Shown: positions 16,589 to 26,000, counted from the stretch's first letter. The stretch: DNA of 64,000 nucleotides from UBA1783 sp033808805 (GCA_033808805.1 JAPXMY010000011.1:1-64000), one strand, 5' to 3'. The notes: generated from the letters alone by a model not told the origin. Program-made: numbers and translations.

Positions 16589-17692
16589 TCATACTCTATC
16601 AACAATAATCAATGGCACATATATTTCCTCATCAGTATATCCTGCATGATGAGAAAACATCGGAAAATCTCCATCTGTCAATAAGCATTTGTTGCTGTTT
16701 TCAGCAATGGCGATAAAATCACCAATGGCAGAGTCAAAATTCTGATGAATAACTCCAGGACCAAAAATATTTGAATCTATAATTTCCTGTTTTGTATAGA
16801 GCGTGAAATATTCTGAAAAATGATGATTGAATCTTTCCATAAATAAATCATGCTGGCCTTCTATTATTTTAAATGACACTGCTCTTTGTTCAATAGAAGT
16901 TGTCCGCTCTAACAGACTGTAAACATCTGGATAATCCTTTAAATAGAGATTATCGACTTTGATATGGCCATGATCAGCTAATATTATCACTACTGTATCA
17001 GTCAGCTCTTCACACATTTTTTCAATTTTGTTATTTCTCAAAATAATCTCTCTTTTCGCGTATGAAGAATAGGGACCATGATCATGTATAATAGCATCAG
17101 GTTGCGGGTCATAGACGTACATATATTTTTTGCCACCATATTCACACTGCCCCTGAATTATTGAAATCATTTCATCAACACTGCTGTAGGCAATATCGCC
17201 GAAGTTGCTGATTTCAATTCCTTCATATTTTCCCGCTTGGCTTATTTGATTGGTGATAAAGTCAGGTTCATATTCATCAAATATTTCCATGAACCTGGAA
17301 CTTTTTTCATTTTTTCCTTTTTCCGAGCTTAAAAACAAGGTAACTGTCTGGTCAATTTTTTCGATGTAGGTATTCCAACCCAGCCAGCAATGCTCACTGG
17401 GATTTAAACCTGTCTTTACCGAATTTGTGGCAGCTGTAGTAGTTGCAGGAAAAACGGATGTTATATCTTTAACTTTATTTTTTCTAAAAAAACTATTTTC
17501 ATCCAGGGTTTTATCTAAAATCATTGAACCCATACCATCAAACAATATTAAAACAACATTTTTGGGTTGTTTACTTTCAAGCAGTTCATCAATCTCTCTG
17601 ATTGTCTTATGATGATAATCAAGTTCAAAATATTTTCTGATTGAACAGGCAACATTAGTTAAACACTCATCATAATTGTTTCTAATTTCCAT
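16589..17692 (-). CDS. Alkaline-phosphatase-superfamily phosphodiesterase/pyrophosphatase-like protein
   Basis: A 367-residue protein of the type I phosphodiesterase / nucleotide pyrophosphatase group. It has VVLILFDGMGSMI near residue 45 (metal Asp) and FPATTTAATNSVKTGLNP (nucleophile Thr). Further on are DPQPDAIIHDHGP, ILADHGHI and FSHHAGYTDEE, which supply the remaining metal His and Asp. No signal peptide, so cytoplasmic. It probably hydrolyses a phosphodiester or phosphonate; the substrate is not clear. The start has AGGGGAAC upstream and the promoter is likely an extended -10 in the divergent region. Confidence 0.88.
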   Translation of the reverse strand: MEIRNNYDECLTNVACSIRKYFELDYHHKTIREIDELLESKQPKNVVLILFDGMGSMILDKTLDENSFFRKNKVKDITSVFPATTTAATNSVKTGLNPSEHCWLGWNTYIEKIDQTVTLFLSSEKGKNEKSSRFMEIFDEYEPDFITNQISQAGKYEGIEISNFGDIAYSSVDEMISIIQGQCEYGGKKYMYVYDPQPDAIIHDHGPYSSYAKREIILRNNKIEKMCEELTDTVVIILADHGHIKVDNLYLKDYPDVYSLLERTTSIEQRAVSFKIIEGQHDLFMERFNHHFSEYFTLYTKQEIIDSNIFGPGVIHQNFDSAIGDFIAIAENSNKCLLTDGDFPMFSHHAGYTDEEIYVPLIIVDRV

Positions 17693-17715
17693 TTTTCAGT
17701 TCCCCTTTAACGCTT

Positions 17716-17751
17716 ATTATAACACAAAATGTGGTTGGTATTTGCTATAAT
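17716..17751. promoter_or_regulatory. Divergent extended -10 promoters
   Basis: Plus strand: TGCTATAAT with -10 at 17746-17751, 19 bases before the MBL start. Minus strand: TGTTATAAT with -10 at 17716-17721, before the phosphodiesterase-like gene. Both have the TGn extension; -35 elements are weak. Confidence 0.5.
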
Positions 17752-17769
17752 AATAAGCAGGTGATTATT

Positions 17770-19188
17770 ATGAAAACAGAAACAAAAATAACCTTCTACA
17801 GCGGTTTAGATACAGTAGGTGGAGTGGTGATGGAAGTTATCTATCGCAGCTTTCGAGTCATTATGGAAATAGGGGCAACCTACAATCCAGGTTTCAATCT
17901 TTATGATGGCCATGTAAATCAAAGAAACAGTTTTATAAAGGATGGTTTATGGATTAATGATATTTCTAAAATTGATGGTTTGTATGCTCAAAAAGAAATA
18001 CAGGGATTAGACATATTATCAGCTGAAGAATCTAAATATCAGACAGCAGTATTTATAACTCATTTACATTTAGACCATATGGGAAATATGGGAACAATCA
18101 GCGATGATGTTGATGTTTACCTGTCAAAAAATGCTCAAATAATCGAGCAGGCTTTAGAGGATGTTGGAGATGGAGTCTTTTCTAAAAGAAAAAGCTACCT
18201 GGATATACCTCAAGAGGTTATGGTTGGAGACATCTATGTTAAAGCTTTCTGTTTAAACTCTGACAGTTATCAGGACTATTCTTTCTATATTGAAACTCCT
18301 GATTTGAAACTCCATTATACTGGTGATGTCTTTATCTATGGTGTTTATGGAGACAATATTATTAAGGAAATCCAATTCTTAAAAGAAAAACAAATCGATA
18401 TTTTAGTTTGTGAAGGAACCAGTTTTTTACCTGGCTGGCTGAAGAAAACAACTAAATACGAAAAAGAACTCTACCCTAGTTATGAGCCGATTAAAGGAGT
18501 CATTACTGAAGAAAGACTTTTAAAGAGAACTCAAAAGCTTATTGACAGTTACGATGGGTTGATTATATTTAACTACTATGAGCGTGAAATGTGTCATGCC
18601 GGTTACTGGTTTGACTTTTCTAAAGAAAGTGGAAGAATTTTGGTATTTGAACCAAAAAGCGCCTATATTCTAAACAGATTCTTTAATAAAAGTTATAACG
18701 TTATGATTCCAGATACTTATGATGAAGACAATTATCCTGCTTATTTAAAACAGGTAATCAAAGAAAACAATATTATTACTAAAGATGAAGTCTATAACAA
18801 TCCAGGCAATTATATTGTTCAGAATACTTTTGAAAATATTCTGGAACTATTGGATTATAGAAATATTAACACTTTATATCTTCATCATTCCGGAACACCC
18901 TTGGGAGATTATGATCCTCAGTTTAGAAGTCTAGAAATGATCTTAAATAAAGCCAATATCACTTATAGGCATATCTACGAAGGTGAAGATGGAGAATTTT
19001 TCTCCCACGCTATTGCCAACCAGCTTTTATGGTATATCAAGGAGGTTGAGGCGAAACTTCTAATTCCTTCTCATTGCCCTCAAAGAAAACTATTAGGTGA
19101 AGCAAGTAAAACAAATTATTTCTTATGCAAGCAGGATGAAACATACGTATATAACCATCAAAATAAAAAACTGGAGGTAGCACAATGA
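17770..19188 (+). CDS. Metallo-beta-lactamase-fold protein, beta-CASP-like, paralogue 1
   Basis: A 472-residue protein. The metal motif THLHLDHMG lies near residue 98 and YTGDVFIYG near 180 gives the Asp ligand. A distal FSHA..LIPSHCPQ region resembles the His-containing C-terminal motifs of beta-CASP nucleases. The usual third-motif His is not obvious: the position that reads SDHTCIGSASF in the neighbour reads NSDSYQDYSF here. The activity may therefore be altered. The start at 17770 has GGTG upstream. It overlaps the next paralogue by four bases (ATGA), so the two are co-translated. Confidence 0.85.
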   Translation: MKTETKITFYSGLDTVGGVVMEVIYRSFRVIMEIGATYNPGFNLYDGHVNQRNSFIKDGLWINDISKIDGLYAQKEIQGLDILSAEESKYQTAVFITHLHLDHMGNMGTISDDVDVYLSKNAQIIEQALEDVGDGVFSKRKSYLDIPQEVMVGDIYVKAFCLNSDSYQDYSFYIETPDLKLHYTGDVFIYGVYGDNIIKEIQFLKEKQIDILVCEGTSFLPGWLKKTTKYEKELYPSYEPIKGVITEERLLKRTQKLIDSYDGLIIFNYYEREMCHAGYWFDFSKESGRILVFEPKSAYILNRFFNKSYNVMIPDTYDEDNYPAYLKQVIKENNIITKDEVYNNPGNYIVQNTFENILELLDYRNINTLYLHHSGTPLGDYDPQFRSLEMILNKANITYRHIYEGEDGEFFSHAIANQLLWYIKEVEAKLLIPSHCPQRKLLGEASKTNYFLCKQDETYVYNHQNKKLEVAQ

Positions 19189-20579
19189 AAACAAAAGTAA
19201 ACTTTGTCAGAGGCTTACACGGAATGGGTGTAGTAATAATGATTACCTACAATAAATCCAGAGTCATCTTTGATTTTGGGGCTCCATTTGAACCATTGAC
19301 CCAGATATATGATGGTACAGTTCTGCCAAGAAATAAGAATAGAATAAAAGATGCCTTACTTTTAAATAAAGCACCGATGATTGAATATATTTATAGTCAG
19401 GAAAGCTTAGGTGATATCAATCTTAAACCAGTTGAAGATAATATCTACCAGACAGCTATCTTCATTTCACATTGTCACAAAGATCATATGTCGGAAATTG
19501 ATAAGGTCGATCCTTCAATTCCTGTCTATTTACACACCTCGGGTTTAAAACTGAAACAGTCTTTAGAAACCATCAGGGAAGAGCCATATTTCAGAGAATA
19601 CAGTGGCTTTGAGTACAATCAGACAATATCAGTTGGTGATATTGAAGTAACTCCTTATTTTTCCGATCACACCTGTATCGGTTCAGCCAGCTTTTTAATT
19701 AAAACAAAAGACTCTACTATTGTCTATTCTGGGGATATCAGATTTCATGCTCTGGAGTCTGAAAGAGCCTGGCAGGCTGTACAAAAGATGAGTGAACATG
19801 AGATTGATTTGCTTATTGTCGACAGCACAACTACCTCAGCAAGTGAGTTTGTCTATTCAGAAAATGAAATAAGACAGTTAAACATACCTTCTAAAGAAGT
19901 ATTAAAAGGAATGATTACTGAACAGAAGATTTTTGATGATATCAGCCAGCAGCTAAAAGATCATCAAGGTATTGCTGTTTTTAATCTTTATCACCGTGAT
20001 ATCAGGATGTTAGAGCATATCATCAGAATTGCTCAAAGATTTAATCGTCAGGCCGTCTTTGAACCACATACAGCTTATATAATCAATAAATTACTGAACA
20101 TGTCAGTATATGTCATGTTTCCAGATAATAATTTAAATTTTCATTTTTATAATGATGTAAGAGAAAACAATACTGTTATCTGCAAAAATGAATTGCTGAA
20201 AAATCCAGATGGATATTTTATTCAGAATACTTATAAAAACATCTTGGAACTGACAGATTATGATGGAATAAACGGAATCTACTTCCATCTTTTTGGCGAA
20301 CCACTGGTTAAAGGTCAAAAACATTATCAGATTATGAAAAACGTTATCGAGAAATTACAGTGGAAATTCTTCTCCTATATTAATCTATATTCATTTTCTC
20401 ATGCTTATCCAAACCATTTGGCCTATTATATTCAAAAGCTTGACCCTAAAGCCGTTGTAGCTGTACATTCAAAAAATCCAGAAGCCTTAAATCCGGTCAA
20501 TGCTAAACATTATCTTCCAAAGGAAAATGTTGATTACTATTTAATTGATGGTCAGCTGATAGAAAAAATCGAAGATTAG
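19185..20579 (+). CDS. Metallo-beta-lactamase-fold protein, beta-CASP-like, paralogue 2
   Basis: A 464-residue paralogue of the preceding protein. It has ISHCHKDHMSE (HxHxDH motif) near residue 95, SDHTCIGSASF near 160 (third-motif His present), YSGDIRFH (Asp) and a C-terminal SFSHA..VVAVHSKNPEAL segment. These are features of RNase J/CPSF-type hydrolases, but the KH and C-terminal parts of RNase J are absent. The whole active site appears intact. It may form a heteromer with paralogue 1. RNA or another phosphoester as substrate is an inference. Confidence 0.85.
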   Translation: MKTKVNFVRGLHGMGVVIMITYNKSRVIFDFGAPFEPLTQIYDGTVLPRNKNRIKDALLLNKAPMIEYIYSQESLGDINLKPVEDNIYQTAIFISHCHKDHMSEIDKVDPSIPVYLHTSGLKLKQSLETIREEPYFREYSGFEYNQTISVGDIEVTPYFSDHTCIGSASFLIKTKDSTIVYSGDIRFHALESERAWQAVQKMSEHEIDLLIVDSTTTSASEFVYSENEIRQLNIPSKEVLKGMITEQKIFDDISQQLKDHQGIAVFNLYHRDIRMLEHIIRIAQRFNRQAVFEPHTAYIINKLLNMSVYVMFPDNNLNFHFYNDVRENNTVICKNELLKNPDGYFIQNTYKNILELTDYDGINGIYFHLFGEPLVKGQKHYQIMKNVIEKLQWKFFSYINLYSFSHAYPNHLAYYIQKLDPKAVVAVHSKNPEALNPVNAKHYLPKENVDYYLIDGQLIEKIED

Positions 20580-20600
20580 TTTTCTTCGATTTTCTTTTAA
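20565..20600. terminator. Terminator between convergent MBL and ABC operons
   Basis: Ten-base stem aaaatcgaag/cttcgatttt (20565-20574 with 20584-20593), overlapping the stop codon of the second MBL gene and followed by CTTTT. It probably also serves the minus-strand permease gene that ends at 20619. Confidence 0.75.
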
Positions 20601-20618
20601 TTTTGATAATCCATCTGA

Positions 20619-21446
20619 TTAACCTTTTAATCCACCCTTGCTTACACCAGTAACAATATATTTTCTAGCAAACAAGAATAGAATCATCATCGGAAGAACT
20701 ACAATTGTAGCAGCTGCCATCATGTATTCGTTTCTTGCTCCGCCTTCAGTCATAAAAGCATAAAGACCAAACGGCAATGTTCTTGCAGCAGTAGTATTTG
20801 TAACTAACATTGGCCAGAAGAAACTATTCCAGGCAGCAATACTGTTTAACAGAATAATTGTAACAAGTGATGGTCTGGCCATCGGAACCATGACTTTCCA
20901 TAGATATTGCCAGTTACTGCATCCATCAATCTTGGCACTTCTATACAGGGATTCTGGAATAGAAACAAAGAAGTTACGCAAGATATAGGTATAGAAAATA
21001 CTTGAAGTAAACGGAATAATTAATGCTAATCTGGTATTTAATAAACCCATATTGATAATTGTTCGATAATTTGTGATAACAATCATTTCAAAAGGTACCA
21101 TCATTAAAGCTAACAGCAGGGTGAAGAGTGCATCCCTTCCCTTAAACTCCAATCTTGAAAAAGCAAAAGCTGCTAATATTGTTGTCAAGGTACTTAATGA
21201 CACCGAACTGACAGTTACTACAACTGAGTTGACAAAGTATTTGGCAAATGGTGCTGTTTCAAGAGCAAATTTAAAGTTATCCAAATTAAAATGTGTCGGA
21301 AACAACAATGGTGGGAAAGCAGCAATTTCTTGAGCAGTTTTAAAACCACCAGTAATCATCCAGAAAAATGGGAAGATCATAAATACAGCGCCAATTCCTA
21401 ATATTACATATAAAATTATATATTTAACAAAATTCTTAGTTCTCAT
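20619..21446 (-). CDS. Carbohydrate-type ABC transporter permease (MalG/UgpE-like)
   Basis: A 275-residue permease with about six hydrophobic segments and a C-terminal coupling motif ESLYRSAKIDGCSNWQYLWKVMVP (EAA loop) near residue 165-190. FFWPMLVT and KGGLKG at the end are family features. It pairs with the UgpA-like permease. It is last in an SBP-ATPase-permease-permease operon; AGGAGGG lies upstream of the start. The substrate (a sugar, oligosaccharide or glycerol phosphate) cannot be settled here. Confidence 0.9.
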   Translation of the reverse strand: MRTKNFVKYIILYVILGIGAVFMIFPFFWMITGGFKTAQEIAAFPPLLFPTHFNLDNFKFALETAPFAKYFVNSVVVTVSSVSLSTLTTILAAFAFSRLEFKGRDALFTLLLALMMVPFEMIVITNYRTIINMGLLNTRLALIIPFTSSIFYTYILRNFFVSIPESLYRSAKIDGCSNWQYLWKVMVPMARPSLVTIILLNSIAAWNSFFWPMLVTNTTAARTLPFGLYAFMTEGGARNEYMMAAATIVVLPMMILFLFARKYIVTGVSKGGLKG

Positions 21447-21457
21447 TTTACGCCCTC

Positions 21458-22381
21458 CTAGTTATCAAATTTCTTTTGAATCCATATCTGAATTCTTGTA
21501 AAGATAAAGATAACAATAAATAAAATTACCGCAGATGCTGCTGCTCTGCCATATTTTGGAGGTGTCAAACCTCTAAACTGATAGAAGATATAGTAAACAA
21601 CTGTAAACAGATTATAGGCTATACCTGGCTGACCAGACCATAATGGGAACAACTCATGGAATACCTTGAAGGCACTGATTGAGTTAACAATCATCGTTAA
21701 GAAAATCGTTGGTAAAAGTAGTGGAACAGTAATTCTAAAGAAAATCCTGAAAGTGCTGGCTCCATCAACTCTTGCAGCAGTATAGTAGAGCTTATCGATA
21801 TTCTGTAACCCTGATAACAGCAAAACTATTGTAAAAGGCAGCATGTTCCAAACCCCATAAACACACAGGGCTGTAAAATTACTTGAAACATCTGTCAACC
21901 AGGCAATTGGATTGATTCCAACCAGTCCCAGCAAATAGTTAATAACACCATATTGATAGTGAAACATATATTTCCAGGCTAAACCTACAGCGGTAGCACT
22001 TGTTACCATTGGCAAAAAGTATGCTGTCTGGAAAAATGGCATAAACTTGATCTTATTATTTAAAAGTGTCGCTATAACAATTGAAATACAGGTAGAGATA
22101 GGTATTACTACCAAGACATATTTAAAGGTATTTTGCATTCCTTGAATAAAATATCTATCCTGCATTACATATTTAAAATTCTCTAACCCAAAACCACTGT
22201 ACTTTCCTGTTAATAAGACGAAATTTTCTTTAAATGACATTAAAATTACATTAAATAAAGGATAAATTGTAAAGACAGTAACACCAATAGCAAAAGGAAG
22301 CAAGAAGACAAATGGTTCCCACTTTTTAGTAAATTCTACCTTTGGTTCTTTATCCTTCTTTTTAAAAACGTCTAACTTCAT
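21458..22381 (-). CDS. Carbohydrate-type ABC transporter permease (MalF/UgpA-like)
   Basis: A 307-residue permease with a basic N-terminus, about six membrane segments, PYxLPxxxG-like FVFLLPFAIGVTVFTIYPLF near residue 25, and the EAA loop YYTAARVDGASTFRIFFRITVP near residue 205. Its ATG overlaps the stop of the ATPase gene (ATGA), indicating coupling. It forms the channel with the MalG/UgpE-like protein. Confidence 0.9.
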   Translation of the reverse strand: MKLDVFKKKDKEPKVEFTKKWEPFVFLLPFAIGVTVFTIYPLFNVILMSFKENFVLLTGKYSGFGLENFKYVMQDRYFIQGMQNTFKYVLVVIPISTCISIVIATLLNNKIKFMPFFQTAYFLPMVTSATAVGLAWKYMFHYQYGVINYLLGLVGINPIAWLTDVSSNFTALCVYGVWNMLPFTIVLLLSGLQNIDKLYYTAARVDGASTFRIFFRITVPLLLPTIFLTMIVNSISAFKVFHELFPLWSGQPGIAYNLFTVVYYIFYQFRGLTPPKYGRAAASAVILFIVIFIFTRIQIWIQKKFDN

Positions 22382-23433
22382 GCGTATCTTTCTCCTGTTT
22401 CTTCATCAAAGAAGAAGACACCTTTATTTTTTAAACGGATATTATATTCTTTTTCTACTTCTGTTCCATTTGGTAAATATCCCCTGATTTCAGTAGTGCC
22501 AACCTTCATATAACTTAATTCTTCTTTACCCATGGCATAGGTATGAACCAGATAAGCCTTGAAATTAGCTTCATCTTTAGCCAGTTCAATAGATTCTGGA
22601 CGAATAGCCAGGTCAACTCTTCTGCCCTCAGGTACTTTTTTACATGCTTCATGTTCAATTACAGCACTATTATCATGAGTGTAGAATTTACCATCTTTAA
22701 CATAGCCATAGATATTGTTTATAGCTGGAACTCCTAAGAAATTTGCTGTGAATGAATTGATGGGATTATCATATAAAGTCTGTGGAGCATCACTTTGTTG
22801 CTCTTCTCCATCTTTCATAAGTAAGATTACATCTGAAATTGACATTGCTTCTTCCTGATCATGAGTTACAAATATGGTAGTAACCTTTGTTTCCTGCTGG
22901 ATTCTTCTGATTTCTTCTCTCATTACCAAACGCAATCTAGCATCTAAATTACTTAAAGGCTCATCAAGCAACAATAATCTTGGTCTTTTCACTAAAGCTC
23001 GAGCAATAGCAACACGTTGTTGTTGTCCCCCTGATAATTGAGATGGTTTACGATGTAAATAATCTTCAATTTGAACAAGTTTAGCTATTTCTTTGGCTCT
23101 TTCTATTCTTTCTGCCTTTGGAACATTTTGAATTTCTAATGGAAAACAGATATTCTGTAAAACTGTCATGTGTGGATATAAGGCATAGTTTTGAAACACT
23201 AGACCAACTCCTCTTTTTTCAGGAGCCATATAAGTTACATCTTCATCATCAAAATAAATCTTTCCACTTGTAGCAGCTTCCGTACCTGCCAGCATATAAA
23301 GCATTGTACTTTTACCACAACCAGATGGTCCTAAAAGACATACCAGCTGTCCTTTTTCAATAACAGCATCAAAGTCTTTTACGGCAGTTACTTCTCCAAA
23401 CTTCTTTGTTAAACCTTCAATTGTAATTTTCAT
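22378..23433 (-). CDS. ABC transporter ATPase of the sugar/glycerol-phosphate (MsmK/UgpC) type
   Basis: A 351-residue ATPase. It has Walker A GPSGCGKST, signature LSGGQQQRVAIARALVKRP and Walker B LLLLDEPLSNLDARLR, typical of the MalK/UgpC/MsmK group. A C-terminal TOBE-like regulatory domain follows (VDLAIRPESIEL near residue 285). A dedicated ATPase within the operon suggests that the system does not depend on a shared MsmK. It follows the binding-protein gene across a strong hairpin. Confidence 0.9.
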   Translation of the reverse strand: MKITIEGLTKKFGEVTAVKDFDAVIEKGQLVCLLGPSGCGKSTMLYMLAGTEAATSGKIYFDDEDVTYMAPEKRGVGLVFQNYALYPHMTVLQNICFPLEIQNVPKAERIERAKEIAKLVQIEDYLHRKPSQLSGGQQQRVAIARALVKRPRLLLLDEPLSNLDARLRLVMREEIRRIQQETKVTTIFVTHDQEEAMSISDVILLMKDGEEQQSDAPQTLYDNPINSFTANFLGVPAINNIYGYVKDGKFYTHDNSAVIEHEACKKVPEGRRVDLAIRPESIELAKDEANFKAYLVHTYAMGKEELSYMKVGTTEIRGYLPNGTEVEKEYNIRLKNKGVFFFDEETGERYA

Positions 23434-23486
23434 ATAATTATTATCCTTTCCTATTTTATTTAAGTAGTCCAGCTTTACTTAAATAA

Positions 23487-23517
23487 AATACTGAAGGAAG
23501 GTTCTTCCTTCAGTATT
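23487..23517 (-). promoter_or_regulatory. Intercistronic hairpin after the binding-protein gene
   Basis: Thirteen-base stem aatactgaaggaa/ttccttcagtatt (23487-23499 with 23505-23517) between the solute-binding protein gene and the ATPase gene. It has only a weak T-run (TTTTATTT) on the minus strand. Likely a partial terminator or 3' mRNA stabiliser that raises binding-protein yield. Confidence 0.7.
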
Positions 23518-23541
23518 AAATTATCTAGTTTTTAAAACAAA

Positions 23542-24810
23542 CTATTCACTTAAAGCCGCTTCACAAGCTGCCTTACAGATTGCTAAACCTTCTTCAATTG
23601 ATACTGTTCCAGCAGCTGTAGTTTTAACTAATTCTTCTAAAGCTGTTCTGATTGCAGCAGCACCACTTGTATTAGGTAATACGCCAGCGTAGTTGATTTG
23701 ACCTGCCAGTGCTGTTAATGCAATATTTGCAGCTACTGTAGCCTGGTAATCAGCGTTTTGCTGAGTTGCAAAATATGGTGAGAAAGCACTCATTGTTTTT
23801 GCCCAAGCAGCATTGTTTTCTTCATTTAAGAAGTACTCTGCAAACTTGACAGCAGCAGCTTCTCTAGCTTCATTACTCTTAAAGACAATGACACCTCTGT
23901 TCCATGCAGGAACCCAATTAGTTTGCAGCATACCTTCATCCAATCCTTGTGGTAAAGATGTAGCAGCAATTCCTTCATATGATAAATAAGGTAAACCTGC
24001 ACTTGAACCAACATAAGAAGCCAGGGTTAAAGCATTCATATCTGAACTGTTATAATCACCTGATTGAGGAGCCAATTGGAAGTATCCTTCCTGAACAGCG
24101 GTCTTGAATTGTTCTAAGACAAATGCCAACTCTTCACCATCACAGAACAAAACTGAAGTTTTATCTTCGTTATAGTAACCTAAATCATGCTGCATAATAA
24201 TTGTAGTAAATAAGTCAGTTAATGAGTCCACTGCAAATCCTACAACGGTATGTCCAGATTTTTCCCAGATAGTTTTAGATAATTCAAAAACTTGTTTCCA
24301 GGTTTTTGGAGGTTCAACACCATACTGTTCAAATAACTTTGCATTGTAGATGTAGATAGGTCCTGTTGTTACCATTGGTAAAACGTGTAACTTGCCATCT
24401 TTAAAATCAGTCATTTCAGCATAAATACCAGGAGCAACCAATTTTGAGAAATCCTGGCTTAGGTACTTATCAAAGTCAACAACCATTGTTTCTTCTTCAG
24501 TATCTCCAACATATGTTGCAGCTGTCGAAGCATAATGGAAAATCATGTCTGGTCCAACACCATTTGCTACAGATTCATAAACCTTGTTTGTAAAGCCTGA
24601 ATATTCCTGAGCCTGAACGATTACTTCAATTTCACCTTCATGTAAAGCGTTGAATTCAGAAGCAATTCTCTCTAATGTAGCTGTCTGGTCTTCAGTATAA
24701 GTGTGCCAGATTACAACTGTCTGCTTTTCAACAGTTGGCTCTTTAGGTTTACAACCAGCAAAGCCTAAAATCATTGCAAAAGCTAGTAAAAATACAAATA
24801 ATTTTTTCAT
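23542..24810 (-). CDS. Extracellular solute-binding lipoprotein of a carbohydrate-type ABC transporter
   Basis: A 422-residue lipoprotein with lipobox LGFAGC (residues 15-20). It has a cluster B / SBP_bac_1-type fold: VVIWHTYTEDQTATLERIASEFN near residue 35, then GPDMIFHYASTAATY and VIVFKSNEAREAAAVKFAEYF. The WHTYTEDQ region resembles UgpB-like glycerol-3-phosphate or sugar binders, but the ligand cannot be named. It is first in a four-gene operon, with AAAGGAAAGGG before the start. Confidence 0.9.
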   Translation of the reverse strand: MKKLFVFLLAFAMILGFAGCKPKEPTVEKQTVVIWHTYTEDQTATLERIASEFNALHEGEIEVIVQAQEYSGFTNKVYESVANGVGPDMIFHYASTAATYVGDTEEETMVVDFDKYLSQDFSKLVAPGIYAEMTDFKDGKLHVLPMVTTGPIYIYNAKLFEQYGVEPPKTWKQVFELSKTIWEKSGHTVVGFAVDSLTDLFTTIIMQHDLGYYNEDKTSVLFCDGEELAFVLEQFKTAVQEGYFQLAPQSGDYNSSDMNALTLASYVGSSAGLPYLSYEGIAATSLPQGLDEGMLQTNWVPAWNRGVIVFKSNEAREAAAVKFAEYFLNEENNAAWAKTMSAFSPYFATQQNADYQATVAANIALTALAGQINYAGVLPNTSGAAAIRTALEELVKTTAAGTVSIEEGLAICKAACEAALSE

Positions 24811-24991
24811 TTTCCCTTTCCTTTCATAAAAATTACTATCTTATGTGATTAATCTATAAAAATTACACATAAGCTCAATTTAATTATAACAAATTAATAT
24901 ATAAAATAAAACGACAATAAAAGCTCTTCAATATGTTATTTACATCCTTTTTACACAAACAATGCTTTTTATCTTCTAGCTGAACTAAAAT

Positions 24992-25017
24992 AAAAACCCG
25001 GGCTATAACTCGGGTTT
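24992..25017 (-). terminator. Terminator of the tRNA-Cys/tRNA-Leu transcript
   Basis: Stem aaacccg/cgggttt (24994-25000 with 25011-25017). On the minus strand a TTTTTATTTT run follows, 12 bases past the tRNA-Leu 3' end. Confidence 0.75.
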
Positions 25018-25028
25018 CTATTAAAACA

Positions 25029-25115
25029 TGGTGCAGAAGGAGGGACTTGAACCCTCACGGTATTTCTACCAAGGGATTTTAAGTCCCTCGTGTCTACCTA
25101 TTCCACCACTTCTGC
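25029..25115 (-). tRNA. tRNA-Leu (anticodon TAA)
   Basis: The minus strand folds as a class II tRNA: acceptor GCAGAAG/CTTCTGC with encoded ACCA, anticodon loop CTTAAAA giving TAA, a long variable arm, and the T loop GGTTCAAGTCC. Length 87 with the CCA, as expected for Leu with a long variable arm. Confidence 0.95.
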
Positions 25116-25125
25116 TTATTAATGC

Positions 25126-25199
25126 TGGAGGTTCCCACCAGATTCGAACTGGTGATCACTAAGTTGCAGTCAGTTGCCTTACCACTTGGCTAGGGAACC
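25126..25199 (-). tRNA. tRNA-Cys (anticodon GCA)
   Basis: The minus strand gives acceptor GGTTCCC/GGGAACC, discriminator U as typical for Cys, encoded CCA, D loop with CCAAGTGGTAAGG, anticodon loop CTGCAAC (anticodon GCA) and T loop GTTCGAATC. It lies 10 bases upstream of tRNA-Leu and is probably co-transcribed with it. Confidence 0.95.
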
Positions 25200-25361
25200 A
25201 CAAGATTACCAGCGAATATTATTGTATAACACTTGAAACCAAATTGCAACATCAATTCAGATAATTTTCAGCTATTTTCCTTTATCCCTATCAGACGATA
25301 AGACCCTATTACTGATTGTAAAAAAATAGTTTTGAGTTATAAAATATGATATTATTTAGGT

Positions 25362-26000
25362 ATGGAAAAAGAAAAAAAAGAAGACCTGAAGAAGAAGGCT
25401 CAAAAGACAGCAATAGCTGCTACTACTGCTGCTTCTTTGTTTGTTCACAATGCCTATGATAAGCCTTTAGACATTATAGAGGAAGCTTATGAAGATGAGG
25501 ATATAAATGATGAACATAGTCAGAAAAAGAAAAGTTCTTTCAAAACTAAAAGCAGACATTTATTAAACACTCTTCCTTTACCAATAAGAATAATTTTTAT
25601 TTTGCCTTTATGGTCTTTGGGCTGGCTGTTAATGCTGTTTCTGAGGCCTGTTTGGGAAAATCTGTTATCTGGAATCTTATCACAAATCAGCTACTGGTTC
25701 ATTCTGGCTGCCATAATATTTATCATAATAGTCATTTCAGCACTGATATATTTTCCAGGTTTACCTCTTTCTAAACTTTTCAATAAGAAAACAATTTCAC
25801 TGATACTGGTTTTAATAATTGGTCTGTTTATTACTGATAAGATATTGTCATTAAGCTATCCAGCTTATAGAGATATCAAGCATCTTATAAAAGCCATCAG
25901 CAGTATAGCTATCGTAATAATAAGTTTGGTATATATTCATTTTAAAACTAGAAAACTAAAGTTTACAGTAACTAATGATAAATATACATTTTCAAATTAA
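25362..26000 (+). CDS. Membrane protein of unknown function, 212 residues
   Basis: The first 65 residues are very rich in Lys and Glu, with an acidic patch EEAYEDEDINDEH. Four to five hydrophobic segments follow (around 75-90, 105-125, 142-160 and 175-190). No family recognised and no signal peptide; the charged N-terminus is probably cytoplasmic. No clear ribosome site precedes the ATG at 25362, and the promoter region is A+T-rich with TTATAAAATATGATATT about 30 bases upstream. Monocistronic, with a terminator after it. Confidence 0.7.
   Translation: MEKEKKEDLKKKAQKTAIAATTAASLFVHNAYDKPLDIIEEAYEDEDINDEHSQKKKSSFKTKSRHLLNTLPLPIRIIFILPLWSLGWLLMLFLRPVWENLLSGILSQISYWFILAAIIFIIIVISALIYFPGLPLSKLFNKKTISLILVLIIGLFITDKILSLSYPAYRDIKHLIKAISSIAIVIISLVYIHFKTRKLKFTVTNDKYTFSN

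Noticed and set aside
20619..24810. Firm assignment of this ABC operon to glycerol-3-phosphate (Ugp) because glpK lies in the window
   Set aside because: glpK is about 8 kb away in another transcript, and the binding-protein motifs do not settle the ligand.
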